Source: Alteripontixanthobacter muriae
Lineage (GTDB): Bacteria > Pseudomonadota > Alphaproteobacteria > Sphingomonadales > Sphingomonadaceae
DNA: 64,000 bases
NCBI RefSeq assembly: GCF_013336795.1
Contig: NZ_JAAFZT010000035.1
Location: 124,001-188,000 of the forward strand
Reading direction: 5' to 3'
Of the stretch, positions 7,096 through 15,982 are shown piece after piece. Every line of letters begins with the position of its first letter. The first letter of the stretch is position 1. The notes below the pieces were generated by a model. It was not told the DNA's origin. It saw only the letters and a program-made list of their open reading frames with translations, and did no database searches. A program made the position numbers and the translations under genes.

Positions 7096-9828
7096 TTATC
7101 TGAAAGCCAGGCGCAGGTCGGGTTCGGCTGCACCCTGTAAGGCCAGCGGGCGAGAAGCGTTAGCCTTGAGGCTGATGGTTCCAAGGCGGGCCACATCACT
7201 GCCCCGCGCCAGCTTTATGTCGCCGGGAAGGGCGCTTTCCACGTCCAGCTTCTGTGCAGTGTCTTCCGCAACTTGCAGCCGGTAAGTGCCGTAAGGCACT
7301 CTGTCCAGAAGGAAGAAACCGTCATATTCGCTGATGGTGGAGGCGACTACATTACCGCGCTGATCCAGCAATTCCAGCACTACGCCGCCAAGATCCACTC
7401 CGCTCGGCGACCGGATGATGCCCTCTACTTCGCCAGATGGTGAAATCGGCAACATCAAGGAAGCCATTACCCCTGGTCTGGGAATCAGGACAACTCCCTT
7501 GCTCTGCGGAACGAGATAGGGATCGCCGAGGGAAGCCTCGTCGATACCGACAAGCACCGGGGTATACGGACGCAGTCCATCGACCAGGGCGCGCCCGGTT
7601 TCATCGGTAATGGCATCGGTCAGGCGAAAGCCAGCCTCGACCCCGATCTCGGGCAGCAGATCTTCTCCTTCGCTGCGGAGTCCGTCACCGTCTTCATCGC
7701 GGAACACCGTGACCTCCACCTGACCGTTCCTCGCAAGCTTGCTCTCGCTGACGCGGAACCCGCCGCCGATGGGGTCGGGACCAAGGCTGAAGGCGAGCGA
7801 CAGGTTCGCACCGATGGCACCATCGGATGCGTAGGTCGTATCCGCTCGCAAGGCGAATTTGGAAAAGCGGTGGGCATAACCAAGGCTCAGCCGCGCCAGA
7901 TTGCTTGGGCCGAGATATTCCACTTGCGCCCGCAATTCCGACCTTTCGGAAAGATCGCGCTGCAGCGAAAGTTGCGCGAAATCGAACCGGCCACTGCCTT
8001 CCGACAGATCGAAACCCGCATTGCCGCGCAGCCGGAACTTTCTGACGACCGTATTGGCGAGTACCTGCAGACGCGTGCCCGTGTTGGAGAAATCGCGCGA
8101 AGGGTCATAGCGCGTCTCACGCTCGAGCTCGGCACCGATGTTGATCCGACCCGCCCGCACGGCGGTGGCGATCTGCCACTCGGTAACACTTTCGCCATTC
8201 CGCTGTATCGCCCGTCCGGCCCCGATCTGGAGCGGGAGCTTGAATACGCCGAGATTCAACGACATGTCGGCCTGCAATCCGAAACGGTGGCTCAGGTCTC
8301 CGGAGATGAAGTCGCTGACGTAGTCGCCCATCTTCCATACAGCCGAAGCGCCGAGATTGATGCTTCCGATCCGTCCAAGAGCGTTGCCCTGAAAGACTGC
8401 TCCCTCGCCCAACTCATGCGCAGCAGCAAATTCGGCCTGCATCGCGCCGAACGTGCGCCACACCGTGCCTTCGAGATAATGCCGCCGGCGGTTTGCCAGA
8501 AAGAGGCTTTGCGCACCAAATGCAACGCTGGTTCGCTTGTCGAGGCCGTGTTCGACCCCAACGCCCCAGCGCCAGCCGCCCGGTTGCAGACTGCCGACCA
8601 GATCATCGGATCGGCGAAGGGAGAGGAGATCGCGGTCCTTTTCCACGATCCCTGCCCAGTAATAGGTCTGACCCGGTTCGATCTGGTTGAACCCGATGGG
8701 CAGATTGACGCTTTCCCGACGGATCTGCCCCTGCGGCCCATAGAGCACGACCTCCAGATCGTTGCCGCCGTAAAAGAGTTCGACGTCAAGGAACTCGTAT
8801 CTGCCATCTTCGGTGTCGCTCTGGAAAGCGATCAGCTGGCCGTTTCGATACAGTTCGGCATCCCACCCGGTCGGCAGCGTGCCGCGAAGTGTTGTCGAGG
8901 AAAAACGCGTGCTGCTGCCCAGCGGCCGGTTGCTGACGAAGGCACCCCGCCCTACGCTCGTCTGCCCGGTGAGCTGGCCGGACAAGGTCTCCACGTCGCC
9001 TGCTGCGACCTGTCTTGCATTTAGAGGGCCCAGCAACCCGCCGTCGGGAGCATTGCGGAAGGCCCTCAGCCGCACGGTCTGCGGCACGAAATCCTGATCC
9101 GTCGCAATCCGGGCGGTTACGCTCGCCGCAGCGATTTCACCCGCAAGGTAAGCTTCTGCCCTCCGATTGGACGAGAATTTGCGCTTCGCTCCCCCGTTCA
9201 TGCCGGCAGTTACGACTATATCGACAGATGGAGTCCGCCAGACCCGGTACTCCGTATCAGCATGCGGAAATCGCCCCAGGTCGAATGTTTGCCGCTTAGC
9301 GGGCAGCCGCGCTGCGCGGTTCTTGCGATTGATCGCCTCGATAAAGGGTAGGGGTTCTTCGCTGGACATGCGGATGGCCGAATTGAACAGGTCAGGCTCC
9401 AGTTCGAGCCCAAACCAGCGGGATAGAGTGCCGACGCGAACACACCACCCTTCGGGAGTGTCCCTGATCTCATCCTCGAGCGAGATCTCTCCGTTCACGG
9501 TTTGTACCGTGCCACTATCCCGATCGAGAGTGAAAGTCTGCTCTTCACTGAACAACCACCCAGTTGCGCGGCGCGACTTCTTGTCGATCCTGAGGGGCAT
9601 GTCGAGCGCGCGAACCACGTCGGCAAGATCGAGACAGATGCCGTCGGCCATCTGATAGCCTCGGACATCGTCCGTCAGGCGGTACTGCCCCACCGTGATC
9701 TGCAGGAGCAGAAAATCGTCATCGTTCGCTTGCCATTCGCCGGTCTGTGCGGCCGTAGTTCCGGAAATGCCGAAAGCCGCGGCCAACATGGCCACGGCGA
9801 TCAACATCCTCGAAACGAGAGAAGTCAT
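7096..9828 (-). CDS. Usher-like outer-membrane protein with C-terminal carboxypeptidase-regulatory-like domains
   Basis: 910 aa. A signal peptide (1-27, ends GTTAAQ) is followed by an N-terminal region with a Cys pair (GICLDL, GWCVRV) and a substrate-binding-type segment. A plug-like domain comes next (TLPTGWDAELYRNGQLIAF, FYGGNDLEVVLYGPQGQ), then a long run of alternating beta-strands typical of an outer-membrane barrel. The C-terminal part has an EF-like DEDGDGL loop and Ig-like/carboxypeptidase-regulatory folds (GVVLELLDQRGNVVA, DGFFLLDRVPYGTYRLQV). Together with the chaperone and DUF4402 genes upstream it is best read as the secretion pore of a chaperone-usher-like system. It is more divergent than FimD/PapC; usher function is inferred from architecture and context. 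Confidence 0.7.
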   Translation of the reverse strand: MTSLVSRMLIAVAMLAAAFGISGTTAAQTGEWQANDDDFLLLQITVGQYRLTDDVRGYQMADGICLDLADVVRALDMPLRIDKKSRRATGWLFSEEQTFTLDRDSGTVQTVNGEISLEDEIRDTPEGWCVRVGTLSRWFGLELEPDLFNSAIRMSSEEPLPFIEAINRKNRAARLPAKRQTFDLGRFPHADTEYRVWRTPSVDIVVTAGMNGGAKRKFSSNRRAEAYLAGEIAAASVTARIATDQDFVPQTVRLRAFRNAPDGGLLGPLNARQVAAGDVETLSGQLTGQTSVGRGAFVSNRPLGSSTRFSSTTLRGTLPTGWDAELYRNGQLIAFQSDTEDGRYEFLDVELFYGGNDLEVVLYGPQGQIRRESVNLPIGFNQIEPGQTYYWAGIVEKDRDLLSLRRSDDLVGSLQPGGWRWGVGVEHGLDKRTSVAFGAQSLFLANRRRHYLEGTVWRTFGAMQAEFAAAHELGEGAVFQGNALGRIGSINLGASAVWKMGDYVSDFISGDLSHRFGLQADMSLNLGVFKLPLQIGAGRAIQRNGESVTEWQIATAVRAGRINIGAELERETRYDPSRDFSNTGTRLQVLANTVVRKFRLRGNAGFDLSEGSGRFDFAQLSLQRDLSERSELRAQVEYLGPSNLARLSLGYAHRFSKFALRADTTYASDGAIGANLSLAFSLGPDPIGGGFRVSESKLARNGQVEVTVFRDEDGDGLRSEGEDLLPEIGVEAGFRLTDAITDETGRALVDGLRPYTPVLVGIDEASLGDPYLVPQSKGVVLIPRPGVMASLMLPISPSGEVEGIIRSPSGVDLGGVVLELLDQRGNVVASTISEYDGFFLLDRVPYGTYRLQVAEDTAQKLDVESALPGDIKLARGSDVARLGTISLKANASRPLALQGAAEPDLRLAFR

Positions 9829-9856
9829 TCTGGTCTTCTGATCTGCTGCAGCCCGT

Positions 9857-10693
9857 TCAGTTCAGCGTCGTATCGATTGCAGCCAGCAGGGCACCGCCCG
9901 ATTCGGGCATTTCCCGATATTCGATGCGGACTGGTCCGTTGAGTAGTGCGGCCTGTTCGGGCGAGAGAGGAATCGCGGCGCGGCGTTCGTCTAGCTCTGC
10001 ATAGATTGCTATTCCGCGGGCTATCGCCACAGGCTCGTCAGAGCCTTGGGTGAGTACGCGCAATTCGCCATAAGTGGAGCTTTCGCCGGATCTGGTGATG
10101 GCGACGTCAAGAACCGAACCATCGGAGTGTTGCACCAGGCGAGCGTCGGAAATGGCGATCTGCGCCTCCAGACGACCATGCCGCACCATGACCGGTATAG
10201 TAACCCCGTAAATCGGCGTCAGACGTATACTGATGCCATTTGCTTCTTCGGAAGGACCAGCCAACGGCTGTGGATTGGGAATGCCCGAGAAGGACATGTG
10301 AACGCGGTATTCTCCGTCCGGTAAATCGGCACCCGGCCTCGCACCGATCCGAACAGACTGCGGCTGTCCAGGCGGAAGGGTAATCCGCCGAGGGGCATAT
10401 CTGATCATGTCCAGAGCGGCGAGTTCACGCTCGCTTGCAGTTTCACGTGAAACCTCGACGAGATTGCCTTCCGGTGTCATCCGGCGCAGTTCCAAGCCGA
10501 TCCTGTAAGTTGCTTCTTCAGTTCCGATGTTGCTCAGGATCACTTCGGTGCCGCGCCGCCCATCCATGATGATGCGGGTGGGCGCCACCAGCAAATCTCC
10601 TTGCGCGGCAACCGGTCCAGGTAACACTGCGCTGATCATGGCGGCGCTGAACATCGCCAGAGCGGCACGGGTACGGAGTTTCGGCAATTTCAT
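9857..10693 (-). CDS. Periplasmic pilus-assembly chaperone (PapD-like)
   Basis: 278 aa from the ATG at 10693, preceded by a GAGGA ribosome site; an upstream in-frame ATG at 10732 would place the signal peptide internally. Signal peptide at 1-31, then two Ig-like domains. Features of fimbrial chaperones include APTRIIMDGRRGTEVILSN near 37-55 with the conserved basic residues, YRIGLELRRM, and the hydrophobic segment after PPGQPQSVRI. Such chaperones complete the fold of pilin subunits by donor-strand complementation and hand them to the usher, whose gene starts 28 bp downstream. A perfect parS palindrome lies within the gene at 10440-10453. Confidence 0.85.
   Translation of the reverse strand: MKLPKLRTRAALAMFSAAMISAVLPGPVAAQGDLLVAPTRIIMDGRRGTEVILSNIGTEEATYRIGLELRRMTPEGNLVEVSRETASERELAALDMIRYAPRRITLPPGQPQSVRIGARPGADLPDGEYRVHMSFSGIPNPQPLAGPSEEANGISIRLTPIYGVTIPVMVRHGRLEAQIAISDARLVQHSDGSVLDVAITRSGESSTYGELRVLTQGSDEPVAIARGIAIYAELDERRAAIPLSPEQAALLNGPVRIEYREMPESGGALLAAIDTTLN
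10440..10453. promoter_or_regulatory. parS: parS site (perfect palindrome) inside the chaperone gene
   Basis: GTTTCACGTGAAAC is an exact 14-bp palindrome with the CACGTG core of ParB-binding sites. It is the furthest of six sites from the origin and the only one outside the par/mnm cluster, about 1.2 kb beyond the end of parB. Confidence 0.85.
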
Positions 10694-10807
10694 CTGTTCA
10701 GATCCTCGATTTCTGAAGAGTGCGAATGGCATTCTCCAGGACGGTAGGTAGACCTACCAAGTCGTGGTTAAGATTGCCTAAACCATCAGGGGAACAGATG
10801 TGAGAAG

Positions 10808-10834
10808 GGGCTGCCCCGCGACGCGGGACAGCCC
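10808..10834 (-). terminator. Hairpin terminator after the DUF4402 gene
   Basis: On the minus strand, arms GGGCTGTCCCGC and GCGGGGCAGCCC form an almost perfect stem with a 3-nt loop and one internal mismatch, followed by CTTCTCA. It lies about 40 bp after the pilin-like gene stop and 115 bp before the chaperone start. It could therefore let the subunit gene be expressed at a higher level than chaperone and usher. Confidence 0.6.
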
Positions 10835-10874
10835 TGCTATACTTCAAGCCAAATGATCGGCAGGAATTTTCAGA

Positions 10875-11450
10875 TCAGCTGTATTCGACGGTGACACTGA
10901 AGGTGCCATTGTAGGTTCCTGAGGCTTCGCTGCCGTCAAAGGTCAACGTGCCACCGAGCTTGAAATTGGCTGCAGCCGTAGTGTTACTGAGAGTCACCTC
11001 GCGAAACGTTGAGGAGACCGTTCCATTTAAGACCGTGCGCGTTGCGGCATCGGTGGTGAAATCCGTCAGCTCAACCTTCTCGGCAGCTGTCGGCGAACCC
11101 GGGATGGCAGCCGCCGTGCTGACAAGGTCCAGATTTTCCGGCATGGTGATCGTCACCCTCTTGCCGGCAGTGCCATTGAAGACGCGGAATTCGGATACCG
11201 ACGTTGTGCCCGTGCATACGAGACCGCCGGTGCAGGTTGCGACATTTTCAGTCGACAGGACGACGGTTCCTGCAGCGTTCACGGCAATCGCACCGAAGTC
11301 CAGCCCGGAGATGTTTTCCAGCTGAATGGGCTTCAGAATTTCGACCGTCGCGTTGCTGCTAGCGGTTGCGGCAGCCATTGCAGCCGAGCTCATTCCCATT
11401 GCAACGACCATGGCGGTTCCAACGGCGCCGAGGCGGATCAAATTTTTCAT
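10875..11450 (-). CDS. DUF4402 pilin-like secreted subunit
   Basis: 191 aa. Signal peptide at about 1-27 (ends AMAAAT), then one beta-rich DUF4402 domain with a Cys73-Cys79 pair (ATCTGGLVCTG). The C-terminus carries the classical pilin signature: Gly178 is the 14th residue from the end and Tyr190 is penultimate, in an alternating strand GTFSVTVEYS. In P- and type 1 pilins these mark the strand bound by chaperone and usher. The chaperone and usher-like genes follow on the same strand. Probably the major fibre or surface subunit; no separate tip adhesin is visible. Confidence 0.78.
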   Translation of the reverse strand: MKNLIRLGAVGTAMVVAMGMSSAAMAAATASSNATVEILKPIQLENISGLDFGAIAVNAAGTVVLSTENVATCTGGLVCTGTTSVSEFRVFNGTAGKRVTITMPENLDLVSTAAAIPGSPTAAEKVELTDFTTDAATRTVLNGTVSSTFREVTLSNTTAAANFKLGGTLTFDGSEASGTYNGTFSVTVEYS

Positions 11451-11503
11451 AGAAACTGGTGTCCCTGGTTGTGCAGCCTTTCGGCCCGTAACGGGACGTT
11501 CTT

Positions 11504-11529
11504 GGAAGCCCCGCGGAACGGGAAGCCCC
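11504..11529. repeat. Tandem 9-bp direct repeat upstream of the DUF4402 gene
   Basis: GGAAGCCCC occurs at 11504-11512 and again at 11521-11529, a 17-bp period, 54-79 bp upstream of the pilin-like gene start. The spacing would suit a dimeric regulator on the promoter side, but no clear -35/-10 pair could be placed, so this is only a candidate. Confidence 0.3.
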
Positions 11530-11640
11530 CATTCGCCAACACTAGGTACAATCCCGGGGTTCAGGTTTCACTCACGAGTATGGTTAACATCTGAAGCCTG
11601 TCTTGGTAACCATTGCAACGCCCGGGATCCGGCACTTGGC

Positions 11641-12633
11641 TTAAATATCGCCGCCGGTCAGCCGTTGGCAGACCAGGTCTAGCTGGTCGAGCGTGCGGTA
11701 GCGAATCGTCACCTGACCCGACTTGGGATCGCTGTCGGCCTTGATTCGCACATGCAGCCCAAGAAATTCCTCAAGGTGAGTCTGCACCGCAGCGATGTCG
11801 GCATCCTGTGCCGGATCACGCGAAGAGGGTCGCGCCTGCCGACGAGCCGAATCGCCATCGCTTTCTCCCTTGGCAAGCCGCTCGACCGCGCGAACGGACA
11901 GCTTCTGGTCGACGGCCCGCCGGGCAATAGCAACCGCGTCGACGTGGCCAATCAGGGCGCGGGCGTGTCCCATCGACAGCGCGCCTTCCTCGACCATGGT
12001 GACCACGGCTTCAGGTAATTGCAGAAGGCGCTGTAGATTCGCTACATGGCTACGCGATTTGTCGACAAGCCGTGCTATCTCCGACTGCTTGAGATTTTCC
12101 TCTTCAGCCAGATGGTGATAAGCGCGCGCCTCTTCGATCGGGTTGAGATCTTCACGCTGTATATTCTCGATCAGCGCGAGCGCCATGATCTCGCGCTTGT
12201 CGAGTTTTCGAATCAGTGCCGGGATCTCATGCAACTGTGCCTTCTGCGCGGCGCGCCAACGCCGTTCCCCGGCTACAAGCTGATACCGCCCACCAGCAAG
12301 CGGCCGGACGATGATCGGCTGAATAACGCCACGCGAGCGGATCGACGCCGCCAGTTCGTCGAGAGCATCCGGATCGAAATGCCGCCGAGGCTGATTGGGC
12401 AGCGGTTCGATTGATGCAACTGCGAGCATAGCCAGTCCGCCGGCCGGGTTTGCTTCTCCGCTCTCGCGCTCCGCAGACCCATCTGAACCGCTTTCGCTGC
12501 GCACGAGCGGTTCTTCGCGCCTGCTCTCGCCCAGCAAGGCACCGAGGCCTTTGCCGAGCTTTCGCTTCTTTGCCTCTCCCGCTGTGCGATCGGGAACGGA
12601 AAAGCGGATCGGGTCTGTCGCTTGCGTGCTCAT
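11641..12633 (-). CDS. parB: Chromosome partitioning protein ParB
   Basis: 330 aa. A CTP-dependent DNA clamp that loads at parS and organises the origin region. The N-terminal region has the GKGLGALLGE segment that acts on ParA. The CTP-binding/ParB core contains GERRWRAA and ENIQREDLNPIEEA. A helix-turn-helix follows (LKQSEIARLVDKSRSHVANL), and the C-terminal dimerisation region ends at 330. The start ATG overlaps the parA stop by 4 bp (ATGA), so the two are translationally coupled. Six parS-like sites lie within 5.5 kb. Confidence 0.96.
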   Translation of the reverse strand: MSTQATDPIRFSVPDRTAGEAKKRKLGKGLGALLGESRREEPLVRSESGSDGSAERESGEANPAGGLAMLAVASIEPLPNQPRRHFDPDALDELAASIRSRGVIQPIIVRPLAGGRYQLVAGERRWRAAQKAQLHEIPALIRKLDKREIMALALIENIQREDLNPIEEARAYHHLAEEENLKQSEIARLVDKSRSHVANLQRLLQLPEAVVTMVEEGALSMGHARALIGHVDAVAIARRAVDQKLSVRAVERLAKGESDGDSARRQARPSSRDPAQDADIAAVQTHLEEFLGLHVRIKADSDPKSGQVTIRYRTLDQLDLVCQRLTGGDI

Positions 12634-13406
12634 GCGGCTTTCCTTCGTTCCGGCAGGCGCCCGATCAATTCGCGAGCCAGTGAAATATAGGCGCGGCTGC
12701 CCGCGCAGGAATGATCATACACCAAAGCCGGCATTCCGTGACTAGGAGCCTCAGACAGCCGCACATTTCGGGGAATTACCGATTCGAAAACCAATGGTCC
12801 CAAGCAGTCGCGGACATCGTCCGAGACCTGATCGGTCAGGCGGTTCCGCCTATCGAACATGGTGAGAACGATCCCGATGATGCCTAGGTTCGGATTGAAG
12901 CGCTGCTGCACCCTTTCCACCGTCTGCAGAAGCTGGCTCAACCCCTCGAGTGCGAAGAATTCACATTGGAGCGGAACCATCAGCGTATCCGCCGCGCCCA
13001 AGGCGTTGAGGGTGAGCAGACCTAGCGAAGGCGGACAGTCGATAAAACAGATGTCATGACCGTGATGCGCCTCCAGGCTTTTACGCAATCGCCCTGTTCG
13101 ATCCTCGACGGAAACCAGCTCGACCTCGGCACCGCTCAAATCGACCGTTGCAGGGACGATATCCAACCCGGGAATCGCTGACCCCAATGTGCAATCTGCC
13201 AAGGTCGCGTCATTCACCAGAAGATCGTAACTCGAGGTCTCACGCTGGTCATTGCCAATGCCGAGGCCGGTCGATGCGTTTCCTTGCGGATCGAGATCGA
13301 CCAGCAAAGTCCGCCAGCCGGTCGCCGCCATTGCCGTTGCAATGTTAATCGCGGTGGTAGTCTTTCCGACACCGCCCTTCTGGTTCGCAATGGCAACGAC
13401 GATCAT
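12630..13406 (-). CDS. parA: Chromosome partitioning ATPase ParA
   Basis: 258 aa deviant-Walker P-loop ATPase that drives segregation of ParB-parS complexes. The deviant Walker A KGGVGKTTTAIN begins at residue 10, so this is the short chromosomal ParA without an N-terminal DNA-binding domain. DLDPQGNAS (switch I) and FIDCPPSLGLLT (Walker B) are intact. It overlaps rsmG upstream and parB downstream by 4 bp each, in the classical mnmG-rsmG-parA-parB order. Confidence 0.97.
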   Translation of the reverse strand: MIVVAIANQKGGVGKTTTAINIATAMAATGWRTLLVDLDPQGNASTGLGIGNDQRETSSYDLLVNDATLADCTLGSAIPGLDIVPATVDLSGAEVELVSVEDRTGRLRKSLEAHHGHDICFIDCPPSLGLLTLNALGAADTLMVPLQCEFFALEGLSQLLQTVERVQQRFNPNLGIIGIVLTMFDRRNRLTDQVSDDVRDCLGPLVFESVIPRNVRLSEAPSHGMPALVYDHSCAGSRAYISLARELIGRLPERRKAA

Positions 13407-14035
13407 ACTCGGTTCTCCAGTGCCCGATGGTATCCGACGAGTATGCCAGCGTTCTGGTCACTGACGGATTGTTCCACGTGAAAACCCTTCTGCGCCTCGG
13501 ATGGAAGTTGCGCAAGCTCATCGGCCGCCGACTTTCCTTTCGGTAATATCCAAAAGGTGCTTTCGTCCGCAAGACGTCCAGCCAGCGCAAACAGCTTCTG
13601 CAGGGGCGCAAATGCACGCGCGCTAATGACATCGAAATGGCGATCTTCGATCGTTTCCAAGCGCCTGCCAAGTACCTGGCAGTTACGCAGCTCAAGATTC
13701 ACGCAGACAGTTTGTAGCCATTCGAAACGCTTGCGCCGCGATTCGATCAGGCTGACTTTCAAATCTGGCCGCATGATAGCAATCACCAAGCCCGGCAGAC
13801 CAGCTCCGGACCCGAGGTCAGCCCATGATCGTGTTCCATGTGAAACATGATCCAGTAATTGAGCGCTATCAGCAATGTGTCGCGTCCACACCTGATCAAG
13901 AGAAGATCTGGAGACAAGGTTCTGCTCGAATGCTTCTGCGCGGAGCTCATCCACATAGTCGTTCAATGTCAAAAATGCCTGGTCTGTACACCTGCGTGCG
14001 ACGAACTCGCGAGCATCATCTTCGTTTGCAATCAT
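13403..14035 (-). CDS. rsmG: 16S rRNA (guanine527-N7)-methyltransferase RsmG
   Basis: 210 aa Rossmann-fold SAM methyltransferase for m7G527 of 16S rRNA. The SAM motif LGSGAGLPG is at 74-82 and [11 protein letters not shown] follows near 97-107. Length is typical. It overlaps mnmG and parA by 4 bp at either end. Two parS-like sites lie inside the gene (13471-13484 and 13833-13846), so its codon choice at those points is constrained by ParB binding. Confidence 0.94.
   Translation of the reverse strand: MIANEDDAREFVARRCTDQAFLTLNDYVDELRAEAFEQNLVSRSSLDQVWTRHIADSAQLLDHVSHGTRSWADLGSGAGLPGLVIAIMRPDLKVSLIESRRKRFEWLQTVCVNLELRNCQVLGRRLETIEDRHFDVISARAFAPLQKLFALAGRLADESTFWILPKGKSAADELAQLPSEAQKGFHVEQSVSDQNAGILVGYHRALENRV
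13471..13484. promoter_or_regulatory. parS: parS-like site in rsmG
   Basis: GTTCCACGTGAAAA keeps the CACGTG core and 13 of 14 positions of the GTTYCACGTGRAAC pattern; the last base differs. Confidence 0.75.
13833..13846. promoter_or_regulatory. parS: parS-like site with a variant core in rsmG
   Basis: GTTCCATGTGAAAC, flanked by T and A so that the outer 16 bp are also symmetric. The core is CATGTG instead of CACGTG. Binding may be weaker than at the other sites. Confidence 0.6.
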
Positions 14036-15885
14036 GCATCGACACTCAAGCTGCGGGCGTGAACCAGAATTGCGGAGAGCGCGGCGGGTGTAATGCCTCT
14101 TACCCGTCCTGCGGCCGCTAAATTCTCCGGTTTCGCCGCAGTAAGGACTTGCTTCATCTCATTCGAGAGGCCCGGGATTTGCTCATAGGGAAACGCCAGG
14201 GACAGAGGCAATTCTTCAGCATGCGCCAAGTCACGCAGTTCTGCCTCCTGGCGCGCGATGTAGGGCGCATAGACCGCATCCTCTGCCATCTCATGCTTTA
14301 GATCGTCAGCGCTGTTCAGATCGCTTGGCATGTTCCACGTGAAATCATCAATTGTAATGGCGTTAAATCGCATCCATTCCGCGATAGTACGTCGCCCATC
14401 GTCTCGGCGGATTTCGCTACCCCTGTCCGCAAGGTCTGCGGAGTGGACCGGGGTGTTGAAAAAACGCTTCCATTTATCTCTTCGCGTCTCGCGGTCGACG
14501 TACCATGATTTTCGTTCGTCATGCACCAACCCGGCAGCCACCCCGCATCCGGTAAGGCGCGAGGTGGCATTGTTCGCCCGCAGACGCAGCCGGTATTCTG
14601 CTCGGGCGGTCAGCATGCGATAGGGTTCGGTGACGCCCTGTAGGGTCAGATCATCCACCATCACCGCAATATAGGAATTGGCGCGGTTCAGCGGCGCCGC
14701 TTCTTTGCCAAGGACGGCAGATGCAGCATTCATGCCCGCTACGAGGCCTTGCGCAGCAGCCTCTTCATAACCGGTAGTGCCATTGATCTGCCCTGCGCAG
14801 TAAAGGCCTGGCAAGCTCCTGACCTCCAGCGTCGAAAAAAGCGCGCGGGGATCGATATAGTCATATTCTACCGCATACCCCGGAACCTCGATCCTGACGG
14901 ATTCCAGCCCCTCGATTTCGCGGAGCATGGCCAGTTGAACGTCAGCCGGAAGAGATGTGCTGATGCCGTTCGGATAGATGACATGCGTGGCAAGCCCTTC
15001 AGGTTCCAGGAAGATCTGGTGACCGTCACGGTCGCCGAACCGGTGTATCTTGTCTTCAATGGAAGGACAGTACCGCGGACCCGCCCCTTCTATCGCACCA
15101 GCAAACAGGGGAGACCTGTCGAGATTCGCGCGAATGATGTCGTGACTCGCCGCATTTGTCCTCGTGATTCCGCAGAAGATTTGCGGGTTGCCCCGCACAT
15201 CGGTGAGGGGGGACATCGTCCAGGGGTCCGTATCGGAGGGCTGATTTTCCAGCCGGGACCAATCGATGGATCGCCCGTCGAGCCGGGGCGGAGTTCCGGT
15301 TTTCAAACGGGCCATGGGAAGATCGGCATTGCGCAGCTGCTCGGCCAGGCGCTTGGCGGCATTTTCGCCAATCCGCCCCCCTTCGTGGCGTTCTTCGCCC
15401 CTGAACATCCTCCCGCCAAGAAAAGTGCCGGTGCAGAGAACTACAGCCTCGGCCCGCAAGGCTGAACCATTGGACAAGACGAGTCCGAGGGCCCTGCCTC
15501 CCTCTTGAATCAACTCGGCTGCTTCGCCTTCGACAATCGTTATCTCGTCCTGCTGCAAAAGGAGCCGATGCACTTCGCGGCGATACAGATTGCGATCGGC
15601 TTGAACGCGTGGCCCCCAGACTGCGCTGCCTTTCGACCGGTTCAACATCCGGTAGTGAATGGCAGCAGCGTCCGCCGCCCGCCCGATTATTCCATCCAGA
15701 GCATCCACTTCGCGCACGAGATGCCCTTTGCCGAGCCCGCCTATCGCCGGATTGCAGCTCATCGCACCGATCGTGCGGCGATCGAAACTGATCAAACCTA
15801 CCCGTGCGCCCATACGGGCTGCAGCCGAGGCAGCCTCCACGCCGGCGTGTCCGCCGCCCACCACCAAAATGTCAAAAGGGTTCAT
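14032..15885 (-). CDS. mnmG: tRNA uridine-34 carboxymethylaminomethyl enzyme MnmG (GidA)
   Basis: 617 aa FAD protein that, with MnmE, installs the (carboxymethyl)aminomethyl group on U34 of certain tRNAs. Visible are the dinucleotide motif [11 protein letters not shown] (9-19), the glycine-rich [22 protein letters not shown] signature near 45-66 and the C-terminal helical MnmE/tRNA-binding domain. Length is normal for the family. It overlaps rsmG by 4 bp (ATGA). The 97 bp between mnmE and mnmG hold two parS sites; a further parS-like site lies inside the gene at 14332-14345. Confidence 0.96.
   Translation of the reverse strand: MNPFDILVVGGGHAGVEAASAAARMGARVGLISFDRRTIGAMSCNPAIGGLGKGHLVREVDALDGIIGRAADAAAIHYRMLNRSKGSAVWGPRVQADRNLYRREVHRLLLQQDEITIVEGEAAELIQEGGRALGLVLSNGSALRAEAVVLCTGTFLGGRMFRGEERHEGGRIGENAAKRLAEQLRNADLPMARLKTGTPPRLDGRSIDWSRLENQPSDTDPWTMSPLTDVRGNPQIFCGITRTNAASHDIIRANLDRSPLFAGAIEGAGPRYCPSIEDKIHRFGDRDGHQIFLEPEGLATHVIYPNGISTSLPADVQLAMLREIEGLESVRIEVPGYAVEYDYIDPRALFSTLEVRSLPGLYCAGQINGTTGYEEAAAQGLVAGMNAASAVLGKEAAPLNRANSYIAVMVDDLTLQGVTEPYRMLTARAEYRLRLRANNATSRLTGCGVAAGLVHDERKSWYVDRETRRDKWKRFFNTPVHSADLADRGSEIRRDDGRRTIAEWMRFNAITIDDFTWNMPSDLNSADDLKHEMAEDAVYAPYIARQEAELRDLAHAEELPLSLAFPYEQIPGLSNEMKQVLTAAKPENLAAAGRVRGITPAALSAILVHARSLSVDA
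14332..14345. promoter_or_regulatory. parS: parS-like site in mnmG
   Basis: GTTCCACGTGAAAT matches the parS pattern except at the final base; the CACGTG core is intact. Confidence 0.72.
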
Positions 15886-15932
15886 ACGTCGCCCCGTACA
15901 GCATCAGGTTGGCGCGATAAAGACTGAGCGCC

Positions 15933-15946
15933 GTTTCACGTGGAAC
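15933..15946. promoter_or_regulatory. parS: parS site 1 between mnmE and mnmG
   Basis: GTTTCACGTGGAAC, full match to the GTTYCACGTGRAAC pattern, in the mnmE-mnmG intergenic region. Confidence 0.85.
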
Positions 15947-15967
15947 GATCTGCTTGCTCGTTCTACG

Positions 15968-15981
15968 GTTCCACGTGAAAC
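15968..15981. promoter_or_regulatory. parS: parS site 2 between mnmE and mnmG
   Basis: GTTCCACGTGAAAC, full match, 35 bp from the neighbouring site (centre to centre) and directly after the mnmE stop. The pair could act as the main ParB loading point. Confidence 0.85.
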
Positions 15982-15982
15982 G

